NCBI GenBank assembly: GCA_936450465.1
Contig: OW388293.1
Location: forward strand, 45,419,040 to 45,483,039
Length of the DNA stretch: 64,000 bases
DNA from: Gibbula magus
Lineage: Eukaryota > Mollusca > Gastropoda > Trochida > Trochidae
Direction: 5' to 3'
Shown: piece by piece, positions 1-14,200 of the stretch
How positions within the stretch are numbered: position 1 is the stretch's first letter
How the letters are laid out: every line of letters begins with the position of its first letter
Notes under the pieces: model-generated
What the model was told of the DNA's origin: nothing
The model's input: the letters and a program-made list of their open reading frames with translations, nothing else
Database searches by the model: none
Translations under genes and position numbers: made by a program

Positions 1-147
1 ACTCAATTGGTACGTTCCCAACAGTATCAAGGCATAGTCGGTAACATGTATCAAAGTAAAATGATTACATGTATCCAGGGCGGTGTTTGAAAAGGGAGCG
101 GGACAAGAAGATGACCTGGAGGTTCTGATGAAGAAACATATACGTAC

Positions 148-243
148 GTATTCCGGGGTCCCTACAGGCGACGGAGGTGGATCTGTTGACGGCAACCAGG
201 GATGGTGGAACAATGTACTTCGAACGTGAACCGCGGAAAGGCT
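148..243 (-). CDS. Candidate exon 14 (weak)
   Basis: A TTGATGTTTTTCAG acceptor and a C|GTACGT donor bound 96 nt that are phase 1 to 1 and open, fitting exon 13. The peptide (starting EPFRGSRSKYIVPP) matches no domain I know. Other uses of the segment are possible: reading past the donor runs to a stop near 82, and a second acceptor inside it would give the Pro-rich peptide DPPPSPVGTPEY. Only the compatible phase and the splice signals support it. Confidence 0.3.
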
Positions 244-512
244 CTGAAAAACATCAACCCAGTAAATACAAAAAGTGTTAATGAGCATCATACCAACCTA
301 TAAAATATTCAAAATTGTATGTTTATAAGAATCATCTTGTGGGAATATTCAGCTTCAGTAGCTAGACTATAAGGTTCGGTTCTTGTCAAACGATAGACAG
401 TCAAGAGTTTTACGAATCCTCTTCAATGCTGAATATATATGATATCTCCTTCGGAATATTAAATTATCTTACCCTCAATATACCCGATACTTGGTTCAAC
501 ACATATACACCA

Positions 513-621
513 GGGTGCCGTTCCACTAACCAATCTTAGCCCTAAAATCAATCGTAAGCCCATCATTTAACATTGGCTAAGATTGATCTTAGGGCTAAGA
601 TCGGTTAGTGGAATGGCACCC
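513..621. mobile_element. Short hairpin MITE, 109 bp
   Basis: Inverted arms of about 33 bp (gggtgccgttccactaacc... and its near-complement ...ggttagtggaatggcaccc) surround a 42-bp centre. No coding capacity. The target duplication is not clear. Confidence 0.75.
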
Positions 622-1640
622 AGGACGTATCACACACATATATATATTGTTCAATGAGATACCAAAGATTCTAAACAAAGATTATCTGTCGTCTTTACCA
701 AAATGAATGTTATTATATTTTTTTTATACACTGTTGTATCCAAGGAGAGGGTGTTCTAAGTTGGACAACTTGTACCCAATCCGATTCTTTGTGAATAAAA
801 TATGTTAAACCAGCAAAGATTATGTATCGACACAATCACAATAGTAACTGTAGCAAATATGCATCTTCAAAACTATTTGGGTACACAACTATCACCAGAC
901 AGCCCCTGTATCCTGCACCAGAGAGAACAATATACAATGTTCAAATTAAATTTGATCGCGTCCCTGTATGACCGAGACACTTCACCCCTGCATTCTATCA
1001 CTCACCCCCAATATGCCCGTGAGTTCCAGCCCTATGCACCAGTACCCCCCAGTGACGAATCTTCCCCTGGGTGGAGTCACAGAGCACACTGCTGGGTATT
1101 CTCAGAGCTATCTCATGTTGGGGGTCTCGTACCGGCACAGTTGACTTCTCTGCTGTAGCCCGTGGCATTGGGGGAGCTGGGGAGATGTAGTGTGATTATA
1201 ATAATTATAGAAATAATTCATACATGTTGTATTTCAAAGTTTATTACTTCCACATTTTGGTCATTTTTTGCGTCAAATATGACTCCTTCAGCAAAGGGGC
1301 TGGCTGACCGTACAGTTTTTTTTTATTTTTTTAATTTTAATTTTTTTTTTTTTTACAGTTGACTCATAATCTGAATAAGAATCTGTCCAGATACCGTATG
1401 ATATAAAAACAACGCTGATGGCTTGTGCAAATATGTTGATTATCCACAACAATAAAACCCGAGTTTATGCCTTGTGTTGTCATCAAATGTATATAAACCA
1501 CGCAATAATGTTCCATATAATCACAATTTTGGTATGGTGTGGTTTGGATGTGACACCAAACCTTGAGAACTGACATTCTAATATTCCAACATTTCGCCTT
1601 TCTTCTTTAGAATAATTCTAATATCATTTTTACATTATTT

Positions 1641-1806
1641 TAATAGGATTGGAGTCGATTTGAAACCGGATTCTGAAAACATATTTAAAAAATACACAAA
1701 ATAAACATGCTAGTAATTTTAACATTGTTTTGGTAGGATTGGAGTCGATTTGAAACCGGATTCTGAAAACATATTTTTAAAAATACACAAAAATTAACAT
1801 GTTAGT
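1641..1806. repeat. Direct duplication, 90-bp period
   Basis: Two nearly identical units start taggattggagtcgatttg at about 1,646 and 1,736, differing by a few bases. The 244-2,190 stretch otherwise holds the 109-bp hairpin element, homopolymer T tracts near 1,317-1,353 and a minisatellite; no further exon was recognised in it. Confidence 0.8.
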
Positions 1807-1860
1807 AATAGTCTTGAATTCTTATTTTACTCATCACAGAAATCACCCTGCTTCATCAAT

Positions 1861-2010
1861 GCTACTTCAATCCCTGATATTCTCCGCAATGCTACTTCAA
1901 TCCCTGATATTCTCCGCCATGCTACTTCAATCCCTGATATTCTCCGCAATGCTACTTCAATCCCTGATATTCTCCCCAATGCTACTTCAATCCCTGATAT
2001 TCTCCGAAGA
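1861..2010. repeat. 30-bp minisatellite, five copies
   Basis: Five head-to-tail copies of a 30-bp unit (gctacttcaatccctgatat plus ten bases) differ only in the last few bases. The period is a multiple of three and the array is open on the plus strand, but nothing around it looks like a gene. Confidence 0.9.
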
Positions 2011-2190
2011 TGTCATGACACTACAAATACGCATATCGCCCGGATGTCGTCAAATTTCAAATCACGACATTGCATTGGCTGACAAAATACATGCTATTTA
2101 AAGCGATTAGAGATTGGAGAAGAATTGCGGATACAAACAGCACGAGAGAGCTGGATGCAAGGAGATGTGTAGGTTGACGAAGGCTCTTAC

Positions 2191-2257
2191 CCCCAGCAGT
2201 CGTGTAGAACGTCTGATGTACCCCCGGGCCATTTCCATCTTTGTTTGAAGCTGACAC
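2191..2257 (-). CDS. Exon 13: FN3 domain 5, last part
   Basis: Acceptor CTACCTTCTTCAG enters in phase 0 and donor G|GTAAGAG exits in phase 1 (67 nt). [12 protein letters not shown] is the F-G loop that completes the fifth FN3 domain. The phase 1 exit requires at least one more exon to the left. Confidence 0.78.
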
Positions 2258-5200
2258 CTGAAGAAGGTAGGTATGTACACAGTTAACTGATTTGGACAAT
2301 AGAATCCCAGAAGCATGTTAATCAAATTAGTTCCCTGAACAAATATAAAACGGTAACACAGAAATCTTTTACAGAAATTACATCAGATATCATATTAAGT
2401 CATTGAAGCTGATATTTAAAACATACTTAGCCATTGATTTATTAACCAATGATTAACGACTTACATTCATTTAATTTCGTTACACACGGCTTATGTAATT
2501 AACATTCGATATTGGCTGAGTACAACCGAGACGAGGCAATGTCAGGTGATCTTCACTGTAAAATTTCACCTTAAATAAAATAATTTTAGCCAATCAGAGA
2601 CCTTAAAAGATACGACATTGTATGTTGTGTTTCGTATGTCTGTCCGAAGCCTGTTTAGCCTCGTTGACGATTGGCCGCATTGAAAGTGGATGATGGTCAT
2701 CTGACGTGACCTTTATGGTTCAGTCTTCAGATCAGTAACGCAACGAACGAGAGTTAAGTTCGATCTGATTTAAAAGAGATCGAGGTGAAGCTGAACGTTT
2801 CCATTCCTTTAAACTTACATTTATATAGTAACGACATTCTGGTTGCACCTCCATGAGGACAAGCGTGGTACCATCTACGTTCTCTTCCGAGTATTTCTGA
2901 AACAATAAGAGAGACTGCATGTATTGATAATTGGAATATAATACAATAGTAAAAGGACATTTGTAAAGCGTATATATATCCATAATGAAGTATACTGAAA
3001 TTGTTACATAACACCGTCACAGTTTGAAAGACATGTGGATGGTTGAAATTACAATACTGAACAACGTGTGAAGAAGCAACTTGGTTCTCGAACTGGGGAA
3101 GACTGTGGAGGCTACATAGGCGAATGATCTGGGTGCCGTAGTGAACACTGTTGACTTTTAGAACAAGCAGAAAATGTTTAGTCTCAGAGAGGAGAGATCA
3201 GAGGCGTGTTCAGAACCGCGAGTAGCTGCGAGTATTCGAGAGTACCTGCTTCTGAACGACGAGTACGGGCGTACTCGCAAATACACTCGCGACCACTTTA
3301 GAGCAGTCTCGCCAGGCGAGTATTTACGATCCAAAATGGAGTCGCGTGTCACAAAAATGTATTACCTTTTTTCTTTCTTTTATAACCTCCTCAATTGAAA
3401 TTTGGTCAATTGCTATGTACAAGGCACCTATATTTTCCAAAATGGTGATGATATTCTGAAATTATCTTGGGAAGTTCTCGCGACCTCAGGTTTCTGTTCA
3501 GGAGCCGTTCGCGGGTACGCGCGTACACGCCAAGCGAGTACTCTCGATCCTGAACACGCCTGTGACTGGTGTATAGGGGGACATTATGAGATAAGATGGT
3601 GCACGTCCGGACAGGGTAGCGGACAGTGAGGCAGGGGAGTTCTTGAAACGATCACTTCACAGTGACCTTGACTTAGCATTGGCAGGTTTCCTACATTAAT
3701 TCACAAGAAACTTACATATCATAAATGGATTGGGACACACAGAGAAATGAGACTGTCACCCTATGAGAGCTTTACATGAAATGTCTATTTAAAACATTCT
3801 TGTATAACACGATACAGTGTAATTTGTTTCTTACATTTAAAGCAGCACATCGCACTCGGACCTTGTGCCTCTTTATGATCCCGTGACGGTCTCGTGGTAG
3901 AGGGAGATCCCACGAGATTGTTAGAGTTCTGGGTGCTGTGACGTTACTTGGCTCTGTTACTCTTAAATTAGTTACAGCTCCCGGAACTGAAACAAAGATA
4001 AATCAAACCATGTCATAGATGTTACACTTCTCAGGAATACACATGAACTACATCAGTGATACGAATGTTATATATGCTATTCAAAGAACGTGAATTATCC
4101 TTTAAGTCAGTATAATAATGCTAAATTACCATATTACGCCGCGTTTAGTCTTTTACTCCTCATGTGATACTCAAACAAATTATTTTTAATTCATAATATT
4201 AAAAGTATATTAATCATTTTTAAATATTTCTGAAATCAACATGCATATTAAGATACACATCGTTAAATGAATAACTACTAAAATATTACATAAAAAAGAA
4301 TAAAATATGATTTTCAAAGGCGCATAAACATTCATGGCAAATTTATGCTTTATCTAAAGAGCAATGACGTTTTGTTGCAACAACAAAAAAGAAGTATCAT
4401 TATTTGCTACTGCAACTTTTTAAATATATACCTTTCTGATCAGAATAAACTGTTGAAGTTACTTTACAAATCACAAATACCTATAGCCGTCTATATTGAA
4501 AATTTGAGTATTGTTATCTTAAAAAAAGATTCAATTGTTAAACAGTTAAAACTCTAATGAACGTCGGCTGCAAAACGACGTCAAGATTAGCTAATGGCTG
4601 AAGACTAGACGTCCGGTTGTCGTTCAAAGCAACGCTTACTTTCTCCCTTCGTCTTCACACTGTTGTTCAGTGACGAAGTTGTACCAGCACTATTCCTGGC
4701 GACAACTCTGACAGAGTACTTCCAAAATGGAGTAAGGTCTCTTACAGTGCACGTGAAGTCTGGAATTAAATACAGATATGTGTGAGGTATACGCAAATGG
4801 TATGAGAAAAATAGGACGGATTATATAACCATGTAGACATTGTTAAGTTTACCTTCTTAACAAACTTTATTGATTATCGAAGTCTTTGTCGACATTTAAC
4901 GTAAGAAACATAAGTGATTCTTCACGAGCTCCCACGAATACCTGTTTTTATTGAACAAGTAAACTTGAGAGTAAACTGTTATGAAGCTGAATCAATATTA
5001 CATTACACAATATATAAGCAATACGGAGGGTTATACTTATATTTATTACTTCTCATACCTGCACAATATGTTGTCGTTTCATTGTCGCTAACAAGGTCGC
5101 GCGTGATGACCTCATATGAGGTGTTGCCATGGAGACGACCTTGAACTGTCCACTTGACGTTGACCGATCTGGCTGTGACGGTTGTGTCCACAATTACGGG

Positions 5201-8200
5201 TTTCCTTGGACCTGGTGTGTTAAAACATGAACTGTATCATAAGCTCGTGCCACCAAAAGACAACGTTTTACTCCAGAAATATATACCCACGATGTAAACA
5301 AAGGGACAATGGACATACATGATATATGACACGGTCCATATAGGAAAATGGGTAAAATCTGTTCTTTTGTAAAACATGATAGAAAACATAACAGCATGTA
5401 ACCACATTAGCAAATCGTGTACGGACGATGTGTATAATGTTTATTGCCAATGTGCTCCTCGTTTCATTTCAACATAAACAATATCGAATGTGTAATTGCT
5501 ATGTACTATGCTCTGTTGACAAAGTATACTATTAGCGAAACCACTACAAGGGTAGCGTGTCATTGTGTTACTAATAAAAAGTGGCTACTTATTTTTAATG
5601 GAATTATCAATAACTTCTTATGTATTGTCAGTCTTCGTTTTAGCACTTAATGTAGATAAGACATGTTCATAGATCGAAGATGTTTAAAATACTTTAGCAA
5701 TAGTAATATTGTAAATTACCCCTGAAATCTTGTTAATAGATGTTGATAGATGATAATGTTCCTAGTTGTCCCGAACAGAAGTGACACAGGATGTATATAC
5801 AACTATACAATTACCTCCAGTGAAGATATCCGTATCGTGGCGTGACCCCGGAAGAAACTAATTTAATGAAGAACATTTCGTCACATCTAGTTGGACCTAC
5901 ACGATGTACACGTATGGTGATGTTCATGTTCACACCTTTGGTACAATGCTTCCTTCATTTAATTGTACACCTGCATTCGTACGTGTGGTATAACGTATTT
6001 TGATACACATTCAATTCATCAAAGCCATGGGTTACCGAACATCTACATCTACTTACATTTGAGTACACATTGCTAAACATAACAGTCTTGTCAGCTGAAA
6101 GGAGTAGGGGTCAAATTTAGTATCTAAAAACCGTGCCTGATGTTTAATCAATGGTGAACAGTATAGTTTGTGTTGTGTAATATACTTACACATTACCTTC
6201 ATATTAATATATTTTATAAGTGACATAGAGTATGCTGTTTGAGTCAATATATGTCAAAGTTTATCAATGGTGTTATGTTATCGAGAAGTATAAACTATAA
6301 CTGGCAATTGCCATTTTATTGCTAATAGGTTTAAAATAGTGACAGTGTAGAAAAGTGTGTTAATTTAAGTCGTCAGTTTTCATCGTAAACCGGACAATCG
6401 TAATTTTGAAACTAATCTTTAGCAGACAAACGAAAGATTTGGGTAGGTAGTGATAAATTGCGGTTTCTGCACGTGTATAAGATCATTGGTTGATTTTAAT
6501 TGAAAACAACTAATTGCCATAATTTACATTTAGGAATGAGCAAATCGAGATGATTCGAATCTAAATTATCGCATATTGTACTTTTGCGAGAAATCAAAAT
6601 GAAAATCACACCAAAAACCATGACAATGAAAACAAAAAAAATTTTTTTTTTTTTTTTATAAAAGTACTCACGTGCTTCCTGCGTGTGTATAAGAACGGCG
6701 ATCTCTGGTCCAGCGTGCCGTGACGTGTAAGCAACGATGGTGACGTTATACGACGTGTAGGGATGTAGTCCTGTGATGTTCTGTGTGAACCTGGTCTGGG
6801 AAGATGTGAACTCGCTACTGTTCAGGACAGTAGGTGACACCTGCGAATTATATAATGATGACGATACCTGATGATGAATAGATTATGTATACTAAAAATC
6901 CTTTAAAATACCAAAATACAGGGGCGTATAAACAGTTTCACTCAACTAAATAAAATTGAATTCACTATATAAGTAATAGCTTGTTAATGTTGGTGACCCT
7001 TAAATCATAAACATTTGTCTTACAACGTGATTGACAGTATGTTCTCCGATATTTATTTAAATTTATCCAGATATGCCAACACATCAAGTTTTTGAAGGCT
7101 ACCAGGAAATGGGATAAAACTGATCAAAATATTTACAACCTCTTAACTAAAATGAATCAAAATATATAATTGCAGTATATATATCATGAATATGTTTGCG
7201 TGTGAAAAACCTGATATATTGTATAATCCTTCCCACTGTCGCGTACCTTGATGTTTCTGGTACAGGGTTCCTGGCAGTCTACGCACGACAGGTTAGTCTG
7301 ATTGACGAGCACAGAGCTGTTCCAGACAGTCAGCGTGTACCCTGTGATCTGCCCAGTATCAGCTAGGGGCGAGGCCCAGGTCACGGACGCACTATCATCT
7401 GTAGTGGATATCATCAAGTTTCTGACTTCTGTTGGTACTGGAAGACAATGGGTGGTGTTCTGTACTTCTTACCATGAGTAGCGATAATGGTAAATTTTAT
7501 GTTTTTCCCAATGAATAAAATGTCAAATGAATGCATTTTAGATATTGTAATATTTCATTAGTGCATTGTCAACATATATACATATATATTTGTGCTGCAA
7601 CATCTTATATGTGATTTACTGAAATAGCTAGTTACATAGAATTCGGGAATACATTGAAATGGTGAATTGACCTGCTTTACATTGCTACAAACGCATATAA
7701 TTGTTAACATTAAAAACAGCTTTTCTTATATGTAAATTATGCATTACAGTAGCTAAATGACACCTATTTATATTAATCAAGACAGGACTAACAATGTAAA
7801 TGTGTCCGACAAGAAATTTGACATTTGACATTAATTGATGATATTAAGGGTAAGGATCATCGCACAATACAATATATGATAGCCAAGTGGAGAGGAAGGC
7901 TGCACGAGTTCCTTACTTCCGGGTTCTGTACTCTTCTGGGTGACACGTGACCATGGGCCCTGGCCTGCAGTGTTGGAGGCCGCAACAGATACGTTATAAC
8001 AGCTTTCTGTAGACAGAGAAGCCCATTTGATGTTACAAAGGTGTAGTTCATGAACAGGGATATGGTAGTAATTGATAACCATTTGGAGGTTTTTATAAAG
8101 TTTTCAAAGTTTTGCAAAATCACAATGGCCAATATCTTCGATGCTGTGTGAGGGCTACTTTAGTCGCAACGACTGTACAATAACAGAAGTGTAACCGCCA

Positions 8201-11200
8201 GTGTCGAACCCGGGACCTGGTTCTTTTGAACACTTTCACTTCACCCTGCCACATACACCCCCTCCACAATGTCACTCGTCCCCAAGTTAAGCTTTTGTGA
8301 GTTAACAAGCACCTTATTTCGAGGTACTCAGGGTGAAGTGTGCAACTGGCAGTTGCCCCGGCCCCACGTTGGGCGCCAAATGAAACAGAACGCCTCCACT
8401 TATTTGAATCAATTTGGGCAAGTATTAAACAGAATACTAAACTTCCTTCAATATAATACCATTTTTATTAAACTTCCGAATGATTTCGCTTGTTATATAC
8501 CAAATAATGTAATCGTTTAACGAATATGGTTTTAAATGGAAAGACGTTCAGTATCCTCTATGTCAGATGAAGCATAGACTCGTATCAATGAATTGATTAA
8601 ACTTATGTTGGAAGTCAATTATCTTTGAACATAATTTTGTTACATGGTATTTAAATTCAGCTAATGAAAAAAGATTCAATATATAACTTGTTTCTCGAAG
8701 AATTTCAAAGAGTGGTTTCATTTGCGTGAACATGCTTAAATCAAATCGTAAAAATATGACACTTTTTATGGGTAGAACAAAATAATCGTGTCATGAAATT
8801 TCCAACTCACCGTAGTCGCCGTCATAAGTTGTGTATGTCGACGTCGTATTCAAGAAGTCGTCGTTGATATTTACAGTGTAATAACTGACATCGTCTATAC
8901 CAACATGAAGACTCCATCGTATTGTTAATGTCTTTCCATCAGCATGTATATCAATGTCTTGAACAACGTATGGCCCTGTAGATGGATGTCGAGGATGATG
9001 CTTTATTTTCAATAACGAAAAATAACTCCCGCTGAAGGATCGCTACCAATTCAAATTTCAGAAAGTTTGTAATAAATCACAAATTACTAAATCAGTCTGG
9101 TTTGTCAGCGGTACATACCGATTTAAAATTAATATTAACTTTGGGCATCAATCATTTGTGAAAGGATTAAACACACAGTTTGCTCTTGTAAGTGCTTGTT
9201 AGTTGTATTTAAAACAGTTGTGGAAGAACGGACGATAACGCTTTATAAATTGCCAGTCAGGAGGGTTTGACTGGAAGGCCGAATGCGATTACACTTATAA
9301 ACATAGTTAAGTTAGTTGTATATAATGAACAATGCGTTAAGAACAAGGGTGCTGAACTTACAAATATATACCTTGTTGGGAAGTGAATGTTGGTACTAAA
9401 GCACATTATTACTTATTTGGTTAAACTTGTAAAGCAACATTGATCATCACTTACTTGTAGTAACAGTCACTAAAGATGAGAAACGATCCCCGGAACCTGT
9501 AATGACTGCCACGGTGACGAGGTACGTGTTACCGAAAGTCAGGTTCCCGATATCAGCACTTATATGGTCGGGGTTGAAGGTTGTTTTAGTTCTGTTATCT
9601 CGGGGTGACGTTAAACTGATTTCAGTTTGTGTAACATCTGCTGGATGTGTTACTTCACAGGTTATCCTCACTGAATTGTAGCCTGTAAGCTCTGCTTCCA
9701 ACCTACTCGGTGTCACACGAGTACCTTGGGAACAATAACTCTCATGTGAAACATAATGATCACGCAGACTGAATGTACTGTCAACATTCAAAGAGTAAGG
9801 GGGGAAAAGAACAATATTGAAGAGATGGGCTGGATATTGGCACTAAACAAGAGTTTTCAAACAAATTACAGTACCCGAAATATTTTAAAGAGATTAAAGA
9901 GATTGTGACATCACTTACCATCGTTACATTCTTGATTTGATTCATAGAATTTGTCTCTACAACGACATTGGAGATTGGAGCACTCTGCATGGGTTATATG
10001 CCTACAATCTGAGTCGTAGGAACATGGCTCGCCAAGGTTGGGTAGTGGGGTGGTGGTTGTTGTTGTTGTGGTAGTTGTGGAGGTGGTTGATGTGGTTGAT
10101 GTGGTTGAAGATGTAGATTGTGTTGAGGAAGTTGAAGTGATAGGTAATGTTGTTGGTTGTATCGATGTAGATGAACTGGTTGATGGTTCGGCCTCAGTGG
10201 TAACCTGGATCGTGGTTGAAGCATCTGATGTGGACTCCAGTTCTGTCGACTGCTGTTCTGTAGACGCTTCTTCTGTTGACTCTTCTGTTGTCTGGATACT
10301 GGCAGGCGGTGTTTGTGTCTCACCAATGGTTGAATGCGTGTTAAGACCGGCATCACTTGTTACTAGTGTTGATATCCTTCTCGCCGTGGTGGGAGAAGTC
10401 AAGGTCGACGTGGAATATGATATTGTCTGGACTTCCGGTGAGACTTCTGTCGAAACAGGTCCACTCTGCCCCTTACTATCAGTTGTTGAAAGTGAGATAC
10501 CACTGCTGCCCGATATGGATGTGGTTGCTGTACTTGATGACTCAGATGTTGCAGTATACCCGGATGTAGTTAGTGTGACTGTAGTCCGAGCAGATGATTG
10601 AGTACTCTTGGTGCTGACATTGACAGTTGTGGGTGGAAATGAACTTTGTGAAGTTGTGATGTTAGATTGAGTTGTAGTTACCTCCCCTGATATGTTTGTT
10701 GTCGTTAAAGGCGCTTCAGGAGTTGTTGAGTAAACGTCACTGGTTTCCGTGTTCTCGGTTGAGAGATCAGTCCACTGTTTAATGGAGGTCATATACACCG
10801 GCTGAGTTATCTCGCCCGATCCCTCGTTCCCGGTACTCAACACTAGTTCGGAAGAGTCGGTCTGCGGAAACAAGTGGAAAGCTGCAAAAGTGCTCATCCA
10901 ACCATTTGAGTTGACTTCAAGCATCGATCTCAATTACAAAACATATTATTACAAAACATATCATTACAAAACATTTCATTACAAAACATATCAGTACAAA
11001 ACATATAATTAAAAAACGTATCATTACAAAACATATTACAAAACATTTCATTACAAAACATTTCATTATAAAACATATCATTACAAAACACCTCCTACGT
11101 AATGGAATGAAACTTAATTGAAAGAATCTCTGAATATACACATTTCTAACAAAAAAAACAATGATAACCCATTCACGAAACAACAGAAACGTCTGTAAAG

Positions 11201-14200
11201 CCTAAAAAAATAAATGTTTCTGATCTTTACAGGCTGACAAAAATGTGACGATGATGCGATTTATTTATTTTTTTTACGACATTTTATGGGGGAATGAAGA
11301 TATAAACAAACAAAATGTTTACAATTATTTATATAAATAAAGCACAAACCCTCTTAAATATGTGTTACTATTCCAAATAGCCAATAATTTCACCCCTACA
11401 CTCCATCTCAACAGAAACGAGTGACATTTTCTATGTCAAATGTTTCTGAGGCTAAAAACTCATAGTTATCTGCCCCTTACTTTTGTTAAAACCTAAAAAT
11501 AAGACCTGGGGCGTGTGTTTGAAACTGAGGGCCTAAAGCCTTAATTTGAAAACTAAAAAGCGCTAACGTTTTTTGTCGACCGTATAAATGAACGGAATTA
11601 TCAGTTGTTTCCGAAATCCTCTTTCCTTTCGATATTGAAATTTTCAATTGTTTCCATTGTAATTTAAAAATCACCGACATTGCTTCTATTGTTTGACGAA
11701 ATGATTGTGCTTTTGTGTGTTCTAGATTGACGCTTCCAAATTAAGCTGAGCCTCCTGAACGTTTAGTTCCTGTAACAAAAGAGGTTAACCCTAAACTGTG
11801 GTTTACAATAAACAAGAGTACAACGGCTGAAGCATGTCACTTACAAAACGTTTGTGCAAATAATTGAAACGTTGCTGATTTTTTTAGGGGATTTTTCCGA
11901 CCCCCAAAAGGGTTGAAAGTTTTCTAATTGGTAAAGGCGTTTTCAGGCTAAAGTAAAAGTCTAGATTGAATACTTTATTTTCCTGCGCCCAGCTGTGAAA
12001 GAAATTGCATCGAAATATTAACGAAAATACATAAAGCAAAAATTATTTGTTGCATTGTTCACTCAAAACCTTCTATGGGAATCGCGGTCGATTTCCCGGC
12101 GAATCTTTTCCGAGGATGTCAATCTCGTTTTCTACGTCGCGTGAACATAACATCCGTCTAATGGGAGGAAGTGTCTTTGATTCAAATTACTAATTCTTGT
12201 CATGATATGGAAATTATTTTATACTGAAAGATTTTGCTAGAGATTTATGTCATATAGGTATATTGACAACATTTTGACAACATACGAGTGTATCGTAAGT
12301 GTGTACTGCAAACTCCAACCAATGTCGCTTTAAATGCACGTTCATGATAAAAGCAATTTACATAGAGTTGGAGGCTAGCTAAGGAAGAATAGAATTATTG
12401 TTAGAATCTGACAAACGACGGCAGGAAAATTCAAGTGCACGAAATATTCCTATTAAGAAAAGTCATTTTCATTTTGTCAAACACTGACAATTGTGTGTGA
12501 TTTATACAACCAAGTGTCACATTCGTCATGGGTGATTTGGAGGAAGGCTTAAATCTTTTACCATTCTTGTTATTCTATGTTGACAGTATAAAGGGAGTTT
12601 GTATGGTGGTCAATCATTATTTATATGGCATTCCACGGTACAAAAACATCCATTATAAGTTTTACATGATATAAATACAACACTCACAAACTCCGAGTTT
12701 CCATCCCAAACAACGACTGTAGTCGATAGATCACTCTGTACTGGCGTCTGAAAATAATTTTAAGAAATAATTTATTCCTTAAATAAGTTATCATGACATA
12801 CACATACTTTTAAATTACTTGCAATCTACTTGTACTTAACGAATCTAGTTTTTGTCTTGGTTAAGGTTTCTTTGAAATCTATTTACCAGATGAACATTTT
12901 CCTGGAAACGAGGCTACTTTGTTTCGCTCGCTTCACTTTGAAAGTGTACCCCTGGATTTGTTTCCGTCATAAGGCTCGATACGCTCTAAGTATAACTACC
13001 AATCACAGAAATGTCTATGGCTTATCTATAGATCCAATCAGCTCTTTCCTTTTATAAAAGCCAATCACCTTCGAGTTTACGTCACCAATTATGGCTGCCG
13101 TTTGTTATGGCACCATGGCTCCGTTTTCTTGACATTATTGCATTAATTTACCGTTTCTGTGTATATTTTTGATAATGTATTTATTAACGTATGCACGGGA
13201 TTGAACAGTTTTATTTGTCATTGTTAGTATCTGAGAAAAAATGTGTCTGTCGGTTTAAATAGCTAATTTAAAAGAGTTGGTCGAGTAATAGACAGTACAT
13301 TAATAGAATGTAAAATTAATGTAACACTACTGCTCTTTCAACACAGAAATGCACAACATTTAAGGCAAATAAGGACGTACTTGACTGTTTCGTCAACCAT
13401 GTGAAGCACTAACACACAACCGAAGCTTAAAGTTTACTGAAAAATCAAGAATTATCTCTCTACTTGGTAACATCAACGAAATAAGAAACACGGTTCGCCA
13501 TTGGTGTGCTATAATTAGCAAAAGGACAAAAAGGGACTCTCCATTTTTGCGTGAAACCATGACGGGAAAGAATCCAGGGGTACAGACACAAGGTGCAGCG
13601 AGCACAACAAAGTACCCAGGGCTCTGTTCCATAACAGTGGGCGCTTATAATCGCTCATTGAGCGCTACATTGAGCGCCCATATCTCCTGAACGACACGGT
13701 GCGATTCCTCGAAGTTTGCTCGCTTTGCTACGTAGCGCTACATTGAGCAATCGCGTTCAAGTGAGGATTAATGTAGCGCTCAATGAGCGATTATAAGCGC
13801 CCGCTGTTATGGAACAGAGCCGTTTCCACGATGGATGGTCATTTTGAAGACCATTATAAGACAAGAATTAACGTGTTACATTCTGCCAAAAACAGAAAAT
13901 CGTTCGTGTACTGTTAGAAAGTTGTATACATGTATCTTGAATAGTGAAGTGAAAACGCTGGGCATTAGAATACATGTATACAAAGTTATCCGGTTTCAAT
14001 GTCCTTGAATGCTTTCTTTGCCATTCGTTTGCGGTATATGCGTTAGCTTTATGACAGGATAGGGATTCTACAATGTAGATGTTCAACTGGATATTCAAGG
14101 ATTATTCAATATATTCAAGGATTCCAAGTGAATGTGTATCACTCAATTAAAACATAGTTTAATGCAACAACTGTGGAATTAAAACGAGACAAATAAACTT

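Noticed and set aside
1861..2010. Possible CRISPR-like direct repeats
   Set aside because: Copies are adjacent with no spacers, and the sequence is animal nuclear DNA.
1799..2101. Plus-strand ORF with MLLQSLIFSA repeats
   Set aside because: Generated by the 30-bp minisatellite; no splice context, promoter or coding flanks.
3174..3398. ORFs on both strands around 3.2-3.4 kb
   Set aside because: They reflect the CG-rich GAGTA/TACTC sequence of the inverted-repeat element.
10038..10601. 187-codon plus-strand ORF rich in Val/Asp
   Set aside because: It is the antisense of the Thr/Ser-rich mucin exon; the composition is forced by the opposite strand.
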